A stretch of 64,000 nt of DNA, from NCBI RefSeq assembly GCF_020707265.1, contig NZ_JAJFEQ010000002.1, positions 1-64,000 of the forward strand, written 5' to 3'. Origin of the DNA: Massilia sp. IC2-477. Lineage in GTDB: Bacteria; Pseudomonadota; Gammaproteobacteria; Burkholderiales; Burkholderiaceae_D. Position numbers and translations under genes: made by a program. How positions within the stretch are numbered: the first letter of the stretch is position 1; every line of letters starts with the position of its first letter. This document shows, piece after piece, positions 39,171 to 48,086 of this stretch. Below the pieces are notes generated by a model. It was not told the origin of the DNA and ran no database searches. It saw only the letters and a program-made list of their open reading frames with translations.

Positions 39171-40348
39171 GCGTATCCGCGTAATTCCGTGGCAAACGCA
39201 CGCACCCGCGCGCACTTGTCCTCCGCCGCACGGGCGCACCAGGCGCTGAGCGCCTCCAGCAGCTGCTCCTCGCTGGCCAGCGAGCGCTGCCACAGCTGCG
39301 CCAGCTGCTCGCGCAGGCCCTGCACCCGGCGCAGGTAGTCGCTGGACGCCAGCAGCCCGCCGAGCCGGCCCTGCTCCTCGCCGTCGAGGTAACCCGGATC
39401 GCGGCTGAGCAGGCGCAGCGCCGCCCTGCGATCGACACCTTTATCCAGCGCGAGGCTGCGCAGCTCTCTCCGCCACACGGGTTTCAGGCGCGCATTGAGC
39501 GCCGCCATCACCCGCGCGCGGTTGCCCAGCACGGCGCGCAGGGTGGCCGTGTCGACCTGGGCGTGGCGGTAGCGGATGTCCGGCGCAGCCGGCAGCGGGC
39601 GCGCCCGGGCCAGCCCCAGCCACTGCATGAGCCGGATGTACATCCAGCCGATATCGAACTCATACCATTTGACGGACAGCTTGGCCGAGGTGGCGAAGGT
39701 ATGGTGGTTGTTGTGCAGCTCTTCGCCGCCGATCAGGAGGCCCAGCGGCACGATGTTGGTCGCGGCTTCCTGGCAGTCGAAGTTGCGATAGCCGATCGCG
39801 TGCCCGGCGCCATTGATGACTCCCGCCGCCAGCACCGGGATCCACAGCATTTGCACGCCCCAGACCGTCAGGCCGATGATGCCGAACAAGGCGACGTCGA
39901 CGATCAAGAGCAGGCCCACGCCCTGCCAGGTGAAGCGGCTGTACAGGCGGCGCTCGATCCAGTCGTCGGGGCAGCCGGTGGCATAGCGGCTGATTGCTTC
40001 ATGGTCGCGGCTGGCGGTGCGGTAGAGCTCGGCGCCGCGCAGCAGCACGGTGGACAGGCCCGCCTGGCGCGGACTGTGCGGGTCGCCTGGGCGTTCGCAG
40101 TGCGCGTGGTGCTTGCGGTGGATGGCGACCCATTCGCGCGTCACCATGCCGGTGGTCAGCCACAGCCAGAATCGGAAGAAATGGGTCACCACAGGGTGCA
40201 GCGAGAGCGCGCGGTGCGCCTGGTGGCGGTGCAGGTAGACGGTGACGGCGACGATGGTCACATGCGTCGCCACCAGGGTGTAGATCAGGATGCTGAAAGC
40301 CGATGCGCCAGTAAGCCCATCGGCCAGGAAACGCAAGACGATTTCCAT
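39167..40348 (-). CDS. delta-9 acyl-CoA/lipid fatty acid desaturase
   Basis: 393 aa membrane protein. The three di-iron histidine boxes are HRHQAHR, HRKHHAHC and HNNHH, in the usual order and spacing of acyl-CoA desaturases of the delta-9 type. Four membrane segments surround them. The C-terminal ~120 residues are an extra helical, charged region without a known domain. It introduces a double bond into membrane acyl chains and would adjust fluidity. Its stop codon lies inside the GTAGGG repeat. Confidence 0.92.
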   Translation of the reverse strand: MEIVLRFLADGLTGASAFSILIYTLVATHVTIVAVTVYLHRHQAHRALSLHPVVTHFFRFWLWLTTGMVTREWVAIHRKHHAHCERPGDPHSPRQAGLSTVLLRGAELYRTASRDHEAISRYATGCPDDWIERRLYSRFTWQGVGLLLIVDVALFGIIGLTVWGVQMLWIPVLAAGVINGAGHAIGYRNFDCQEAATNIVPLGLLIGGEELHNNHHTFATSAKLSVKWYEFDIGWMYIRLMQWLGLARARPLPAAPDIRYRHAQVDTATLRAVLGNRARVMAALNARLKPVWRRELRSLALDKGVDRRAALRLLSRDPGYLDGEEQGRLGGLLASSDYLRRVQGLREQLAQLWQRSLASEEQLLEALSAWCARAAEDKCARVRAFATELRGYA

Positions 40349-40445
40349 CAGTTGCCTCCCTAGCCAGAACAGCTAGTATGCGCGCTTCCCCGCGGAGAAG
40401 CGCGCGCCTGCCTTGCACAGGCTGGAGGCGCGCACGCCCTGAGGC

Positions 40446-40709
40446 TTAGCGGCGGCGCGGAGCCGGACGCGGACCGGTGGGACCGCGGTTTTCGATGTGG
40501 CGGAAGGTAATACGGCCCTTGTTCAGGTCGTACGGCGACATTTCCAGGGTGACGCGGTCGCCCGCCAGGATACGGATGTGGTTCTTCTTCATGCGGCCCG
40601 AGGTGTAGGCAATCAACTGGTGACCGTTGTCGAGGTTCACGCGAAAACGCAGCTCCGGCAGGATTTCCGCAACCAGTCCATTCATTTCGATCAGTTCTTC
40701 TTTGGCCAT
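40446..40709 (-). CDS. infA: translation initiation factor IF-1 (long-tail copy)
   Basis: 87 aa from ATG 40709, which sits 8 bases after AGGAG; an ATG two codons earlier (40715) is too close to it. The OB-fold reads [20 protein letters not shown] and [17 protein letters not shown], like IF-1, but the protein has a C-terminal tail [12 protein letters not shown] missing from the 72-residue form in ribosomal protein operons. Betaproteobacteria often carry this second copy. It helps 30S initiation. A monocistronic unit with a long leader. Confidence 0.93.
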   Translation of the reverse strand: MAKEELIEMNGLVAEILPELRFRVNLDNGHQLIAYTSGRMKKNHIRILAGDRVTLEMSPYDLNKGRITFRHIENRGPTGPRPAPRRR

Positions 40710-41026
40710 GCTCATTTCTCCTAATTCGTTAATGAAACGTCGGTCGCACCGCTGGCGAAGCCTGGCGGCGTTGTGCTGATGTTGATGCTGGCCCGACCGA
40801 GACCAGGTGGAGAGAGGGAAGCGCACAACCCGCAGCAATTGGAAGGCGGGTGTGGAGGCTTGGGCGGCGGCGTAGCGCGTTCTGCATCTACGGGGCCGGG
40901 GGAAAGTCGGAAGCGCTGCTTCGACGACAGGCCTCCAGTATACCAGTGTTGGCGATGCGCTGCAGAAAGGGGCCGGTTTTGGCTCCTTGAGCCGGTTGCT
41001 ATACTGCACGTTTTGATGGAGGCCCG
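40710..41026. promoter_or_regulatory. divergent infA / beta-lactamase promoter region
   Basis: 317 bp without a gene. Leftward, an extended -10 TGGTATACT (complement of 40938-40946) would start infA with a leader of roughly 220 bases. Rightward, TTTTGG (40977-40982), a 17-base spacer and TATACT (41000-41005) lead to the beta-lactamase gene, whose ribosome site GGAGG is at 41018-41022. No operator-like repeat is visible. Confidence 0.55.
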
Positions 41027-41812
41027 ATGCACCTGAAACCCCTGATCATGCTGGCGCTGGTGGCCGGCGCCGCGCTTCCCGCAGCCGCCCAGGGCGCGAT
41101 CCGCTGCACCCTGCTGGTCGATGCCGACAGCGGCAAGACGCTGGTGCGCGACGGCCAGTGCGAGCAGCGCGTCACGCCCGCCTCGACCTTCAAGGTCGCG
41201 ATCAGCCTGATGGGCTACGACAGCGGCATCCTGGTCGACGAGAAGACGCCACTGCTGCCTTTTCGCGAGGGTTATGTGGACTGGCTGCCGGAATGGCGCA
41301 CGGCGACCGACCCGGCAGCCTGGATGAAACAGTCGGTGGTCTGGTATTCGCAGCAGGTGACGACCCGCCTTGGCGCCGGGCGTTTCCAGTCCTATATCGA
41401 CCGCTTCGACTACGGCAACCGCGATGCGTCCGGCAACCCCGGCAAGCACGACGGCCTGACCGAGGCCTGGCTGAGCAGTTCGCTGAAGATCTCGCCCGAC
41501 GAGCAGGCCGTATTCCTGCGCAAGCTGGTGAACCGTACGCTGCCGGTGTCGCGCAAAGCCGTCGAGATGACGGCGTCCATCATGCGCTACCCCATGCTGC
41601 GCAACGGCTGGGAGCTGTACGCCAAGACCGGCAGCGGATCGGAACCGGGCGCGCTGCCGCACGGCTGGCTGGTCGGTTGGGCCACCAACGGCACACGCAC
41701 GGTGGTCTTCGCGCGCCTGGTGCAGGACGACAAGCGCGAGAACGGACGCGCCGGGTTGCGCGTGCGCGACGCCTTCATCAGGGAGCTGCCGAAGCTGCTC
41801 GAAAAAATGTAG
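41027..41812 (+). CDS. class D (OXA-type) beta-lactamase
   Basis: 261 aa with signal peptide (ALPAAAQ, ~residue 21). Class D motifs: STFK (Ser53, Lys56), SVV (103-105), YGN (129-131), WLSSSLKIS and KTG (200-202). The serine attacks the beta-lactam ring; the lysine is normally carboxylated. It is a chromosomal gene with the GC and codon use of its neighbours and no mobile element, so probably intrinsic. The substrate range cannot be read. Its TAG stop is the TAG of a GTAGGG repeat. Confidence 0.93.
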   Translation: MHLKPLIMLALVAGAALPAAAQGAIRCTLLVDADSGKTLVRDGQCEQRVTPASTFKVAISLMGYDSGILVDEKTPLLPFREGYVDWLPEWRTATDPAAWMKQSVVWYSQQVTTRLGAGRFQSYIDRFDYGNRDASGNPGKHDGLTEAWLSSSLKISPDEQAVFLRKLVNRTLPVSRKAVEMTASIMRYPMLRNGWELYAKTGSGSEPGALPHGWLVGWATNGTRTVVFARLVQDDKRENGRAGLRVRDAFIRELPKLLEKM

Positions 41813-41909
41813 GGTGGGCGGCTTGTCCGCCCACGCGGTCGACGGGCGCCAGCAATGCCGCGTGGGGTGAATCGTGCCAGTGGCACGATTCACAAGCCGC
41901 CCACCCTAC
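41809..41909. repeat. GTAGGGTGGGC inverted repeat, family B copy 4
   Basis: Left end GTAGGGTGGGCGGCTTGTCC (41809), right end CAAGCCGCCCACCCTAC (ending 41909). Inside, GTGAATCGTGCC (41867-41878), loop AGT, GGCACGATTCAC (41882-41893) makes a perfect 12-bp palindrome. The first TAG is the stop of the beta-lactamase gene. Confidence 0.87.
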
Positions 41910-41950
41910 GATGCGGTAACGCACCCATTGCGCATCGCACCAATTTTCGC

Positions 41951-41979
41951 TTGACATGCCGTCCGCACTTCTTTTAGAG
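41951..41979 (+). promoter_or_regulatory. leuA leader promoter
   Basis: TTGACA (41951-41956), a 17-base spacer and TTAGAG (41974-41979); a perfect -35 with a poor -10. It lies between the repeat and two leucine-rich short frames ahead of leuA. Initiation would be near 41986, only a base or two before the first short frame. Confidence 0.5.
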
Positions 41980-41987
41980 TGGATCGC

Positions 41988-42065
41988 ATGTCTTTCCACC
42001 TGCATCTGTCGATTTCCCTACCTGCCACCGGCGCGCTAGCGCTGGGTCTGCTACTACGCGCGTAA
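41988..42065 (+). CDS. leucine-rich leader peptide 1 (leuA leader)
   Basis: 25 codons, ATG 41988 to TAA 42065. Eight residues are leucine (positions 5, 7, 11, 17, 19, 21, 22, 23), with Leu-Leu-Leu at 21-23. Four of the eight are CTA, a codon rare in this GC-rich genome. This composition is that of leader peptides whose translation senses charged tRNA-Leu. It has no good ribosome site; given the promoter it may be nearly leaderless. Not proven to be made. Confidence 0.5.
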   Translation: MSFHLHLSISLPATGALALGLLLRA

Positions 42066-42078
42066 TCCCCGCCGTACG

Positions 42079-42101
42079 CCCGGCCACAAGCCGGCTCCCA
42101 C
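42079..42101. repeat. REP-like hairpin between the two leader frames
   Basis: On the minus strand it reads TGTGGGAGCCGGCTTGTGG; the core CCGGC / GCCGG is a small hairpin. The wording resembles REP sequences known from Pseudomonas and relatives, recalled from memory. Confidence 0.45.
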
Positions 42102-42131
42102 AAGCAGTCTCGCAGCCCAGGAAGTGACACG

Positions 42132-42248
42132 ATGTTCCAGTTTCCCACCCAAGCACCATCCAGCAAGTCCTCCGGCATTACCCTGCCGTCCGGTTCGCGC
42201 GCGTTTGTCCGCCTGCTGCTAAAGCTAGCGATCGGTTGCCGGGCCTAG
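42132..42248 (+). CDS. leader peptide 2 with Leu control codons (leuA attenuator)
   Basis: 38 codons, ATG 42132 to TAG 42248. A good ribosome site AGGAAG lies 7 bases upstream. Codons 27-32 read Arg-Leu-Leu-Leu-Lys-Leu (CTG CTG CTA AAG CTA), and the first arm of a 9-bp hairpin begins within its final codons (42234). That arrangement, control codons just ahead of competing hairpins and a biosynthetic gene, is the classic attenuator plan. Better supported than leader 1. Confidence 0.55.
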   Translation: MFQFPTQAPSSKSSGITLPSGSRAFVRLLLKLAIGCRA

Positions 42249-42302
42249 CGTTCCCGCGGCCCGTCCGGCAACCCTCGCCGCACTAGTGCCCCCGTTCGGG
42301 GC
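42234..42302 (+). promoter_or_regulatory. leuA leader hairpins (attenuator candidate)
   Basis: GGTTGCCGG (42234-42242) pairs perfectly with CCGGCAACC (42265-42273). A second stem GCCCC / GGGGC (42288-42292 / 42298-42302), loop CGTTC, follows about 40 bp before leuA. No clear T tract follows the second stem, so control could act on termination or on access to the leuA ribosome site. Confidence 0.5.
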
Positions 42303-42341
42303 CTTCGTGTCACGTTTCAATGCAACCAGGAGCCAATGATC

Positions 42342-44021
42342 ATGCTGAAGAACCCCGCCGCCAAATACCGTCCCTTCCCCGCCGTCCCGCTCGCCGATCG
42401 CCAGTGGCCAAGCCGCAGCATCACCCGCCCGCCGGTCTGGATGAGCACCGACCTGCGCGACGGTAACCAGGCCCTGATCGAGCCGATGAGCCCGGAGAAG
42501 AAGCTGCGCTTCTTCGAGATGCTGGTCAAAATCGGCATCAAGGAAATCGAGGTCGGCTTCCCGTCGGCCTCGCAGACCGACTTCGACTTCGTGCGCATGC
42601 TGGTCGACGAAGGACGCATCCCGGACGACGTGACCATCATCGTGCTGACCCAGGCGCGCGACGAGCTGATCCGCCGCACGGTGGAGTCCGCGGCCGGGGC
42701 AAAGAAAGCCATCGTGCACGTCTACAACTCGGTGGCGCCGGTGTTCCGCCGCGTGGTGTTCGGCATGGAGCGCGAAGAGATCGTGCAGATCGCGGTCAAG
42801 GGCACCCAATTGATCAAGGAACTGGTGGCGCAGCACCCGCAGACCCAGTGGGGCCTGGAATATTCGCCGGAATCCTTCTCCACCACCGAGCTGGACTTCT
42901 CGAAGCAGATCGTGGATGCGGTCAGCAGCGTGTGGCAGCCGACCGTCGACAACAAGATGATCGTCAACCTGCCTTCCACCGTGGAAGCCAGCACCCCCAA
43001 TGTCTACGCCGACCAGATCGAGTGGATGTGCCGCCACCTCGAGCGCCGTGATGCGCTCGTCATCAGCGTGCACCCGCACAACGACCGCGGCACCGCGGTG
43101 GCGGCGGCCGAGCTGGCCGTGATGGCGGGCGCCGACCGCGTCGAAGGCTGCCTGTTCGGCAACGGCGAGCGCACCGGCAACGTCGACCTGGTGACCCTGG
43201 CGATGAACCTCTACACCCAGGGCATCGATCCGGGGCTGGACTTCTCGGACATCGACGCGGTGCGCCAGCTGGTGGAGGAATGCAACCAGCTGCCGGTCCA
43301 TCCGCGCCACCCGTACGCGGGCGACCTGGTGTTCACCGCCTTCTCCGGCTCGCACCAGGACGCCATCAAGAAGGGCTTCGCGGTGCAAAAGCCCGACGCG
43401 ATCTGGGAAGTGCCCTACCTGCCGATCGACCCGGCCGACCTGGGCCGCAGCTACGACGCCGTCATCCGCGTCAACAGCCAGTCCGGCAAGGGCGGCATGG
43501 CCTACCTGCTGGCGCAGGAATACGGCCTGGAGCTGCCGCGCCGCCTGCAGATCGAGTTCTCGCGCGCGGTGCAGCAGATGGCCGACGCCACCGGCCGCGA
43601 AATCGCCGCCGCCGACATCCACGCCCTGTTCTCGCGCGAATACCTGGAGCAGGACAGCCCGTACAACTATGTCGCGCACCGCATGACGGAAGACAGCGCG
43701 CACGGCGTGCAGATCTCCCTGAACCTGGCGCGCCATCAGGTGCAGCAGGCCCTCGAGGGCAAGGGCAACGGCCCGATCGACGCATTCGTGAACGCGCTCG
43801 GCCTGGACGTGCGCGTGATGGACTACCACGAGCATGCGATCGGCCGCGGCGCCGATGCGCGCGCCGCCTGCTACGTCGAGCTGCGCGTGGGCAGTGGCCA
43901 GACCATGTTCGGCGTCGGCATCGACAGCAACATCCTGACCGCCTCGTTCCGCGCGGTGCTGTCGGCGGTGAACCGTCACCTGGCGGTGGCCGGCACGGGA
44001 GAAACGGCGATCGCCGCCTGA
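42342..44021 (+). CDS. leuA: 2-isopropylmalate synthase
   Basis: 559 aa; ATG 42342 chosen because it lies 9 bases after AGGAG, while the ATG at 42336 is only 3 bases after. DRE-TIM barrel motifs [11 protein letters not shown] and HPHNDRGT with [15 protein letters not shown]; the C-terminal regulatory domain ([18 protein letters not shown]) binds leucine for feedback. This is the long form used by actinobacteria and many betaproteobacteria. It condenses acetyl-CoA with 2-oxoisovalerate, the first leucine step. Preceded by the leucine-rich leader region. Confidence 0.96.
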   Translation: MLKNPAAKYRPFPAVPLADRQWPSRSITRPPVWMSTDLRDGNQALIEPMSPEKKLRFFEMLVKIGIKEIEVGFPSASQTDFDFVRMLVDEGRIPDDVTIIVLTQARDELIRRTVESAAGAKKAIVHVYNSVAPVFRRVVFGMEREEIVQIAVKGTQLIKELVAQHPQTQWGLEYSPESFSTTELDFSKQIVDAVSSVWQPTVDNKMIVNLPSTVEASTPNVYADQIEWMCRHLERRDALVISVHPHNDRGTAVAAAELAVMAGADRVEGCLFGNGERTGNVDLVTLAMNLYTQGIDPGLDFSDIDAVRQLVEECNQLPVHPRHPYAGDLVFTAFSGSHQDAIKKGFAVQKPDAIWEVPYLPIDPADLGRSYDAVIRVNSQSGKGGMAYLLAQEYGLELPRRLQIEFSRAVQQMADATGREIAAADIHALFSREYLEQDSPYNYVAHRMTEDSAHGVQISLNLARHQVQQALEGKGNGPIDAFVNALGLDVRVMDYHEHAIGRGADARAACYVELRVGSGQTMFGVGIDSNILTASFRAVLSAVNRHLAVAGTGETAIAA

Positions 44022-44174
44022 GAGTGTTGCAGCGTTGTAATATAAGTGTTGCTTTAGCGAAAAATTCGTTGTTGCAATCCTCTATCTGATGCACACTTCG
44101 GACATCGATGCTTTGACGCAGGCAGAGCCGTGTCCTTTCCGCCCTTGTTCGCCCTCTTCTTCGCTGGCGGCGCT

Positions 44175-47168
44175 ATGCGCCGCCGCCGCGCATTGGGACG
44201 CTGGCTACCAGTGCTGGCCATGCTGGTGTGGCTGCTGGGGCCCGGTCTGGCGCAGGCAACGGTCTACGAGTTCTCCGGCAAGGATGTCTACACCTGCACC
44301 CTGGCGGAAAAGGAAAAGGTCTACACCTGTCCGTACCCGGCCTACCTGGAATGGAACGATTCGGTCATCATCGGCAACAACTACACCCTGAAGGTCACGA
44401 ACAACGTCACCGTCACCTATAACCAGGGTCTCACGATGGGCAATAACGCCAAACTCATCGTGACGGGCAACCTGGACATCAAGGGCGTCAATCCGGCCAA
44501 CCTGAAGGTGTCCGGCGGTGACATCGAGGTGGGCGGCACCTTCTCAATGGGCGCCCTGGCCCAGACCATCACCGGCAACATCTCCGCCGGCGCCGTCCAG
44601 CTGGGCACCGACCGCGTCACCATCACGGGCAATGTGACGTCCAAGGGTGTGGTCAACATCAGCTCTTCCTCGCGCATTACCGGCAACGTCAGCGGTACGG
44701 TCGTGACCACCGACTCATCGGTGACGATCACCGGCGACGTCAAGGCGACCAGCAAGTTCACGCTGGCCTCCGGCGGCTCGGTGACGGGCGACGTCATCGC
44801 GCCGGTGTTCGACATGCTGGCCTCGAACAGCAAGGTGACCGGCGACATTACAGCCACGACCTCGCTGACCATGGGGACGGGCAGCACCGTCACCGGCAGC
44901 ATCAACACCGCCGTCCTCGACATGCAGGCCTCGGGCATCAAGGTGACGGGCCCGGTGACCGCCACCAAGAGCATGAGCATCGGTTCGGGCAATAGCGTCA
45001 CGGGCAACGTCGATACCGGCGACCTGGTGCTGCAGAGTTCCAACGCCATCATCACCGGCAACGCGCGGGTCAACTGGGCGACGCTGGAATCGCAGGGGCG
45101 GGTCACCGGCATCATCTACTGCAAGAACGGCACGGCCGTGGGCAAGTGTGACTGCGTGACCAACAACAGCGGCTACGCGGTGAACACCGCGAACGGGCCG
45201 CGCTGCGAGGGCCCTGCGCCCAAGGCGCCGCACCACTTCCTGATCACCCACGACGGCGCAGGCGACACCTGCGTGCCGGAGAAGGTCACGATCACCGCCT
45301 GCGCCAACGCGACCTGCACCGCGCCGCATTACGCCGGCACCGTAACGGGTTCGCTGTTCGGCGACGGTTTCACCATCGGCGCCAATACCGGCTCGGTCGT
45401 CGTCAATGCCACCCGTTTCGTCGCCGGCTCGGTGGACCTTGTTGTCGGCAACACCACCCTGCCCACCGCCTGCTACCGCCCCAACAACAACACGAACAGC
45501 TGCAGCATGAATTTCAGCGGCGGCACCAAGCTGAAGCTGACGGTTCCCGCGCATGCGGCGGGCACGAACGGCATCAAGGCGCTGATCGAGGCAGTCAAGC
45601 CGAACGACGAGAAGACCGCGTGCGTTGCCGCGCTCCAGAACACCACCCACGACGTGCAGTACCGCTGCAACTACAGCAAGCCGAAGACCGGCACGCTGGC
45701 GCTGGCCCTCGGCGACAAGTCCTTGTCCTGCGAGGCCTCCGGCGTCACTGCGGATCCGAAGACGGTCAGCACGGCCTTCGGGGCGAACGGCAGCGCGGAG
45801 CTGGCAATCAAGTACCTCGATGCCGGAGAAGTCCAGCTGAACGCCACCTTGACCACCGAGAAAGGCACGGTCAACGGCACAGGCTCGCTCGTCACCGCCC
45901 CCGCCTCCTTCCTGATCGAGCCGGCCGGCGGGATCATCCGCGCGGGCGCCGACTTTGCCCTGAAGCTCACGGCGCGCAACGTCGCCGGCGCGACCACGCA
46001 GAACTTCGACACCGCCGGCCTGCTCGGTGCGGGGGCGCAGAATCATGTCGTGGCGCTCGGCGTCGACTGCCACCTGCAGGGCGGCAACCTGGGCACCCTG
46101 GCGTCCGCCCCGCCCACCTTTGCCAAGGGGGTCGCCTCCTTCAGCGCGGCCTGGTCCGACGTCGGCAACATCGACATGAAGGCCAGCCTGTCGAATTTCC
46201 TTGGCTCCGGGCTGAACGTCGCCAGCAGCACGGCGGAAGTCGGACAATGCAGCGGCAAGGCAGGCCCCTTCATTCCGGCCTATTTCCAGGTCGAGCTGGC
46301 CGATGCCCGTAGCTTCTATTATTCGGGCGAGCCCTTCCCCTTGCGGGTCAGCGCCATGAACAAGGCCGGCGCAGTGACATCCAACTATGCGACAGCGCTG
46401 AAGCTGAGCGAAGAAGTCACCCTCACGGCGAACGACAAGGACGGCAACGCCTTCGCGACCGCTCCGGGCGGGCTGGCCAATGCGAAGATCGCGGCGGACA
46501 AGTTCGAGAACGGCGTCGCCCCGCACAAGCCGGCATACACCTTCAGCACCTGGCCGAGCGCTCCCACCCGGATCCGCCTGCGCGCCAGCAACGGCAAGAC
46601 CGACGGGGCTGACGTATCTTCCTCCGTCCCCGCGTCGGCCGAAGCCGCGATCCCCCTGATCCGCACCGGCCGCCTGCGCATCGGCAGCCGCTTCGGCGGC
46701 CTGAAGACGAGCCTGACGATCCCCCTGACCGCGGAATACTGGACCGGCAAGAGCTGGCTGCTCAACAGCGATGACGTGTACACCCTCATCCCGCAGTCCA
46801 CCATTGCCCTCAAGCCGACCGTGTCGGGCATGGCGATCTTGCCAAGCTATCCGATCGAGCCCGGCCATCCCGGCAAGCTCAAGCTGGCGAACGGCGCGAC
46901 CGCTTTCGATCTGCGCGTCACGGCGGGCGGCCCGGGCCCGGTCGAGATCGCGGTCAACCTCGGCAACTCGATGATGGACAACAGCTGCATCGGCGCCACC
47001 GTCGGCACCGGACTGAATACGGCCCCGGGCGCAGGCATCCCCTGGCTGCGCCCCGTCGTCACCGGCTGCGGCACCACCATGGCGCGCGATCCGTCCGGGC
47101 GCGCCACCTTCGGCGTCTACACGCCGGAGAACCGCCGCATCATCCACGTGCGCGAGGTGTTCAATTGA
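44175..47168 (+). CDS. DUF6701 / MshQ-like surface protein with beta-solenoid repeat
   Basis: 997 aa from ATG 44175; a GTG at 44130 is an alternative. Signal peptide (WLPVLAMLVWLLGPGLAQA). Residues ~131-313 hold eleven turns of a solenoid: TG recurs at residues 134, 152, 170, 187, 205, 223, 241, 259, 277, 295, 312 (the Gly positions), an 18-residue period typical of a right-handed beta-helix, resembling bactofilin-like domains. The middle is Cys-containing Ig-like beta domains; the C-terminal ~550 residues resemble DUF6701 of MSHA pilus protein MshQ. It heads a run of pilin genes overlapping by TGA/TTG, and is likely a surface tip or adhesin of that pilus. Confidence 0.75.
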   Translation: MRRRRALGRWLPVLAMLVWLLGPGLAQATVYEFSGKDVYTCTLAEKEKVYTCPYPAYLEWNDSVIIGNNYTLKVTNNVTVTYNQGLTMGNNAKLIVTGNLDIKGVNPANLKVSGGDIEVGGTFSMGALAQTITGNISAGAVQLGTDRVTITGNVTSKGVVNISSSSRITGNVSGTVVTTDSSVTITGDVKATSKFTLASGGSVTGDVIAPVFDMLASNSKVTGDITATTSLTMGTGSTVTGSINTAVLDMQASGIKVTGPVTATKSMSIGSGNSVTGNVDTGDLVLQSSNAIITGNARVNWATLESQGRVTGIIYCKNGTAVGKCDCVTNNSGYAVNTANGPRCEGPAPKAPHHFLITHDGAGDTCVPEKVTITACANATCTAPHYAGTVTGSLFGDGFTIGANTGSVVVNATRFVAGSVDLVVGNTTLPTACYRPNNNTNSCSMNFSGGTKLKLTVPAHAAGTNGIKALIEAVKPNDEKTACVAALQNTTHDVQYRCNYSKPKTGTLALALGDKSLSCEASGVTADPKTVSTAFGANGSAELAIKYLDAGEVQLNATLTTEKGTVNGTGSLVTAPASFLIEPAGGIIRAGADFALKLTARNVAGATTQNFDTAGLLGAGAQNHVVALGVDCHLQGGNLGTLASAPPTFAKGVASFSAAWSDVGNIDMKASLSNFLGSGLNVASSTAEVGQCSGKAGPFIPAYFQVELADARSFYYSGEPFPLRVSAMNKAGAVTSNYATALKLSEEVTLTANDKDGNAFATAPGGLANAKIAADKFENGVAPHKPAYTFSTWPSAPTRIRLRASNGKTDGADVSSSVPASAEAAIPLIRTGRLRIGSRFGGLKTSLTIPLTAEYWTGKSWLLNSDDVYTLIPQSTIALKPTVSGMAILPSYPIEPGHPGKLKLANGATAFDLRVTAGGPGPVEIAVNLGNSMMDNSCIGATVGTGLNTAPGAGIPWLRPVVTGCGTTMARDPSGRATFGVYTPENRRIIHVREVFN

Positions 47169-47620
47169 AGGCAGCGCGCGGCTTCACGATGGTCGAGCTG
47201 GTGATGGTGATGGTGCTGATCGGCGTGGTCGCCGCGATCGGGGTGCCGAAACTCATGGGCGAGAACAGCTTTGCCGCTGCCGCCTTCGGCGACGAGGTCG
47301 TGAGCGCCCTGCGCACCGCGCAGAAGACCGCGGTCGCGCGCCGCCGCCTGGTGTGCGTGGACGTGGCGGCGACCGCGGTCACCTTGACGCAGGCGCGCGA
47401 GCCGAACGAGGGCGCCTGCCCCATCGCGCTCGGCGACAGCTACGCCACGGACGCCGGCGGCGTGGCGGCATCGACCCACACCCTGTTCTTCCAGCCGAAC
47501 GGCCTGATCACCAGCGACACGGCGGGCCGCAACCCGGTGCGCGGCAATGTCGTGGTCAGCCTGAACGGCAATGCGCGCCGCACCATCGTGTTCGAGGGGA
47601 GCACCGGCTATGTTCAGTAG
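47165..47620 (+). CDS. type IV prepilin-like minor pilin (GspH/MshC-like)
   Basis: 151 aa, starting at TTG 47165, which overlaps the stop of the previous gene. Prepilin motif RGFTMVELVMVMVLIGVVAAIG: cleavage before Phe and Glu at +5, then the hydrophobic helix. The rest resembles GspH/FimT-type minor pilins (FGDEVVSALRTAQKTAVARRR) with two cysteines. It would be processed by a prepilin peptidase not encoded here. Confidence 0.86.
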   Translation: MKAARGFTMVELVMVMVLIGVVAAIGVPKLMGENSFAAAAFGDEVVSALRTAQKTAVARRRLVCVDVAATAVTLTQAREPNEGACPIALGDSYATDAGGVAASTHTLFFQPNGLITSDTAGRNPVRGNVVVSLNGNARRTIVFEGSTGYVQ

Positions 47621-48086
47621 GCGCATGGCCGGGGTCACCCTGGTCGAGCTGATCATTGCGATCGTCATCGTCAGCGCCGCGCTGGGCGGCCTGGTGGCAG
47701 CCTTCACGCGCGCCAACCGGGCCAGCGTCGATCCAGTGATCACGCAGCAGATGCTGGCCATCGGCGAGAGCATGATGGAAGAAGTCCTGCTCAAACCCTA
47801 CGATAACGTCGCCGATGAGGTAGCGACGCCGACCCGGGCCCAGTTCAACGACCTGCGCGACTTCGACAACATCGACGACGCCAGTCCCGGCTACGCCAGC
47901 ACCGGCATCCGCGACGTCGAGGGTGTGGCCATCGCCGGCCTGGAGCGCTACAGCGTGAGCGTGCGCGTGAACGAAGTGGCCCTGACCGGCGTGGCGGCCG
48001 GCGACGCCTTGCGCGTGACCGTCACCGTCACCAACGGGACACAGCAGCTGACGCTGACCGGATGGAGGACCAGGCCATGGACATGA
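47610..48086 (+). CDS. type IV prepilin-like minor pilin (MshD-like)
   Basis: 158 aa from ATG 47610 after GAGGGGAG, overlapping the previous gene by 11 bp. Prepilin motif MAGVTLVELIIAIVIVSAALGG, with cleavage after Gly and Glu at +5; the position after Gly is Val, not Phe. The body (GESMMEEVLLKPYDNV) is like MshD/PilV-type minor pilins. Confidence 0.84.
   Translation: MFSRRMAGVTLVELIIAIVIVSAALGGLVAAFTRANRASVDPVITQQMLAIGESMMEEVLLKPYDNVADEVATPTRAQFNDLRDFDNIDDASPGYASTGIRDVEGVAIAGLERYSVSVRVNEVALTGVAAGDALRVTVTVTNGTQQLTLTGWRTRPWT

Noticed and set aside
44715..47147. 810-codon antisense frame
   Set aside because: Fully antisense to the MshQ-like gene, no domain, Arg/Ala/Gly-rich; a shadow of strong codon bias.
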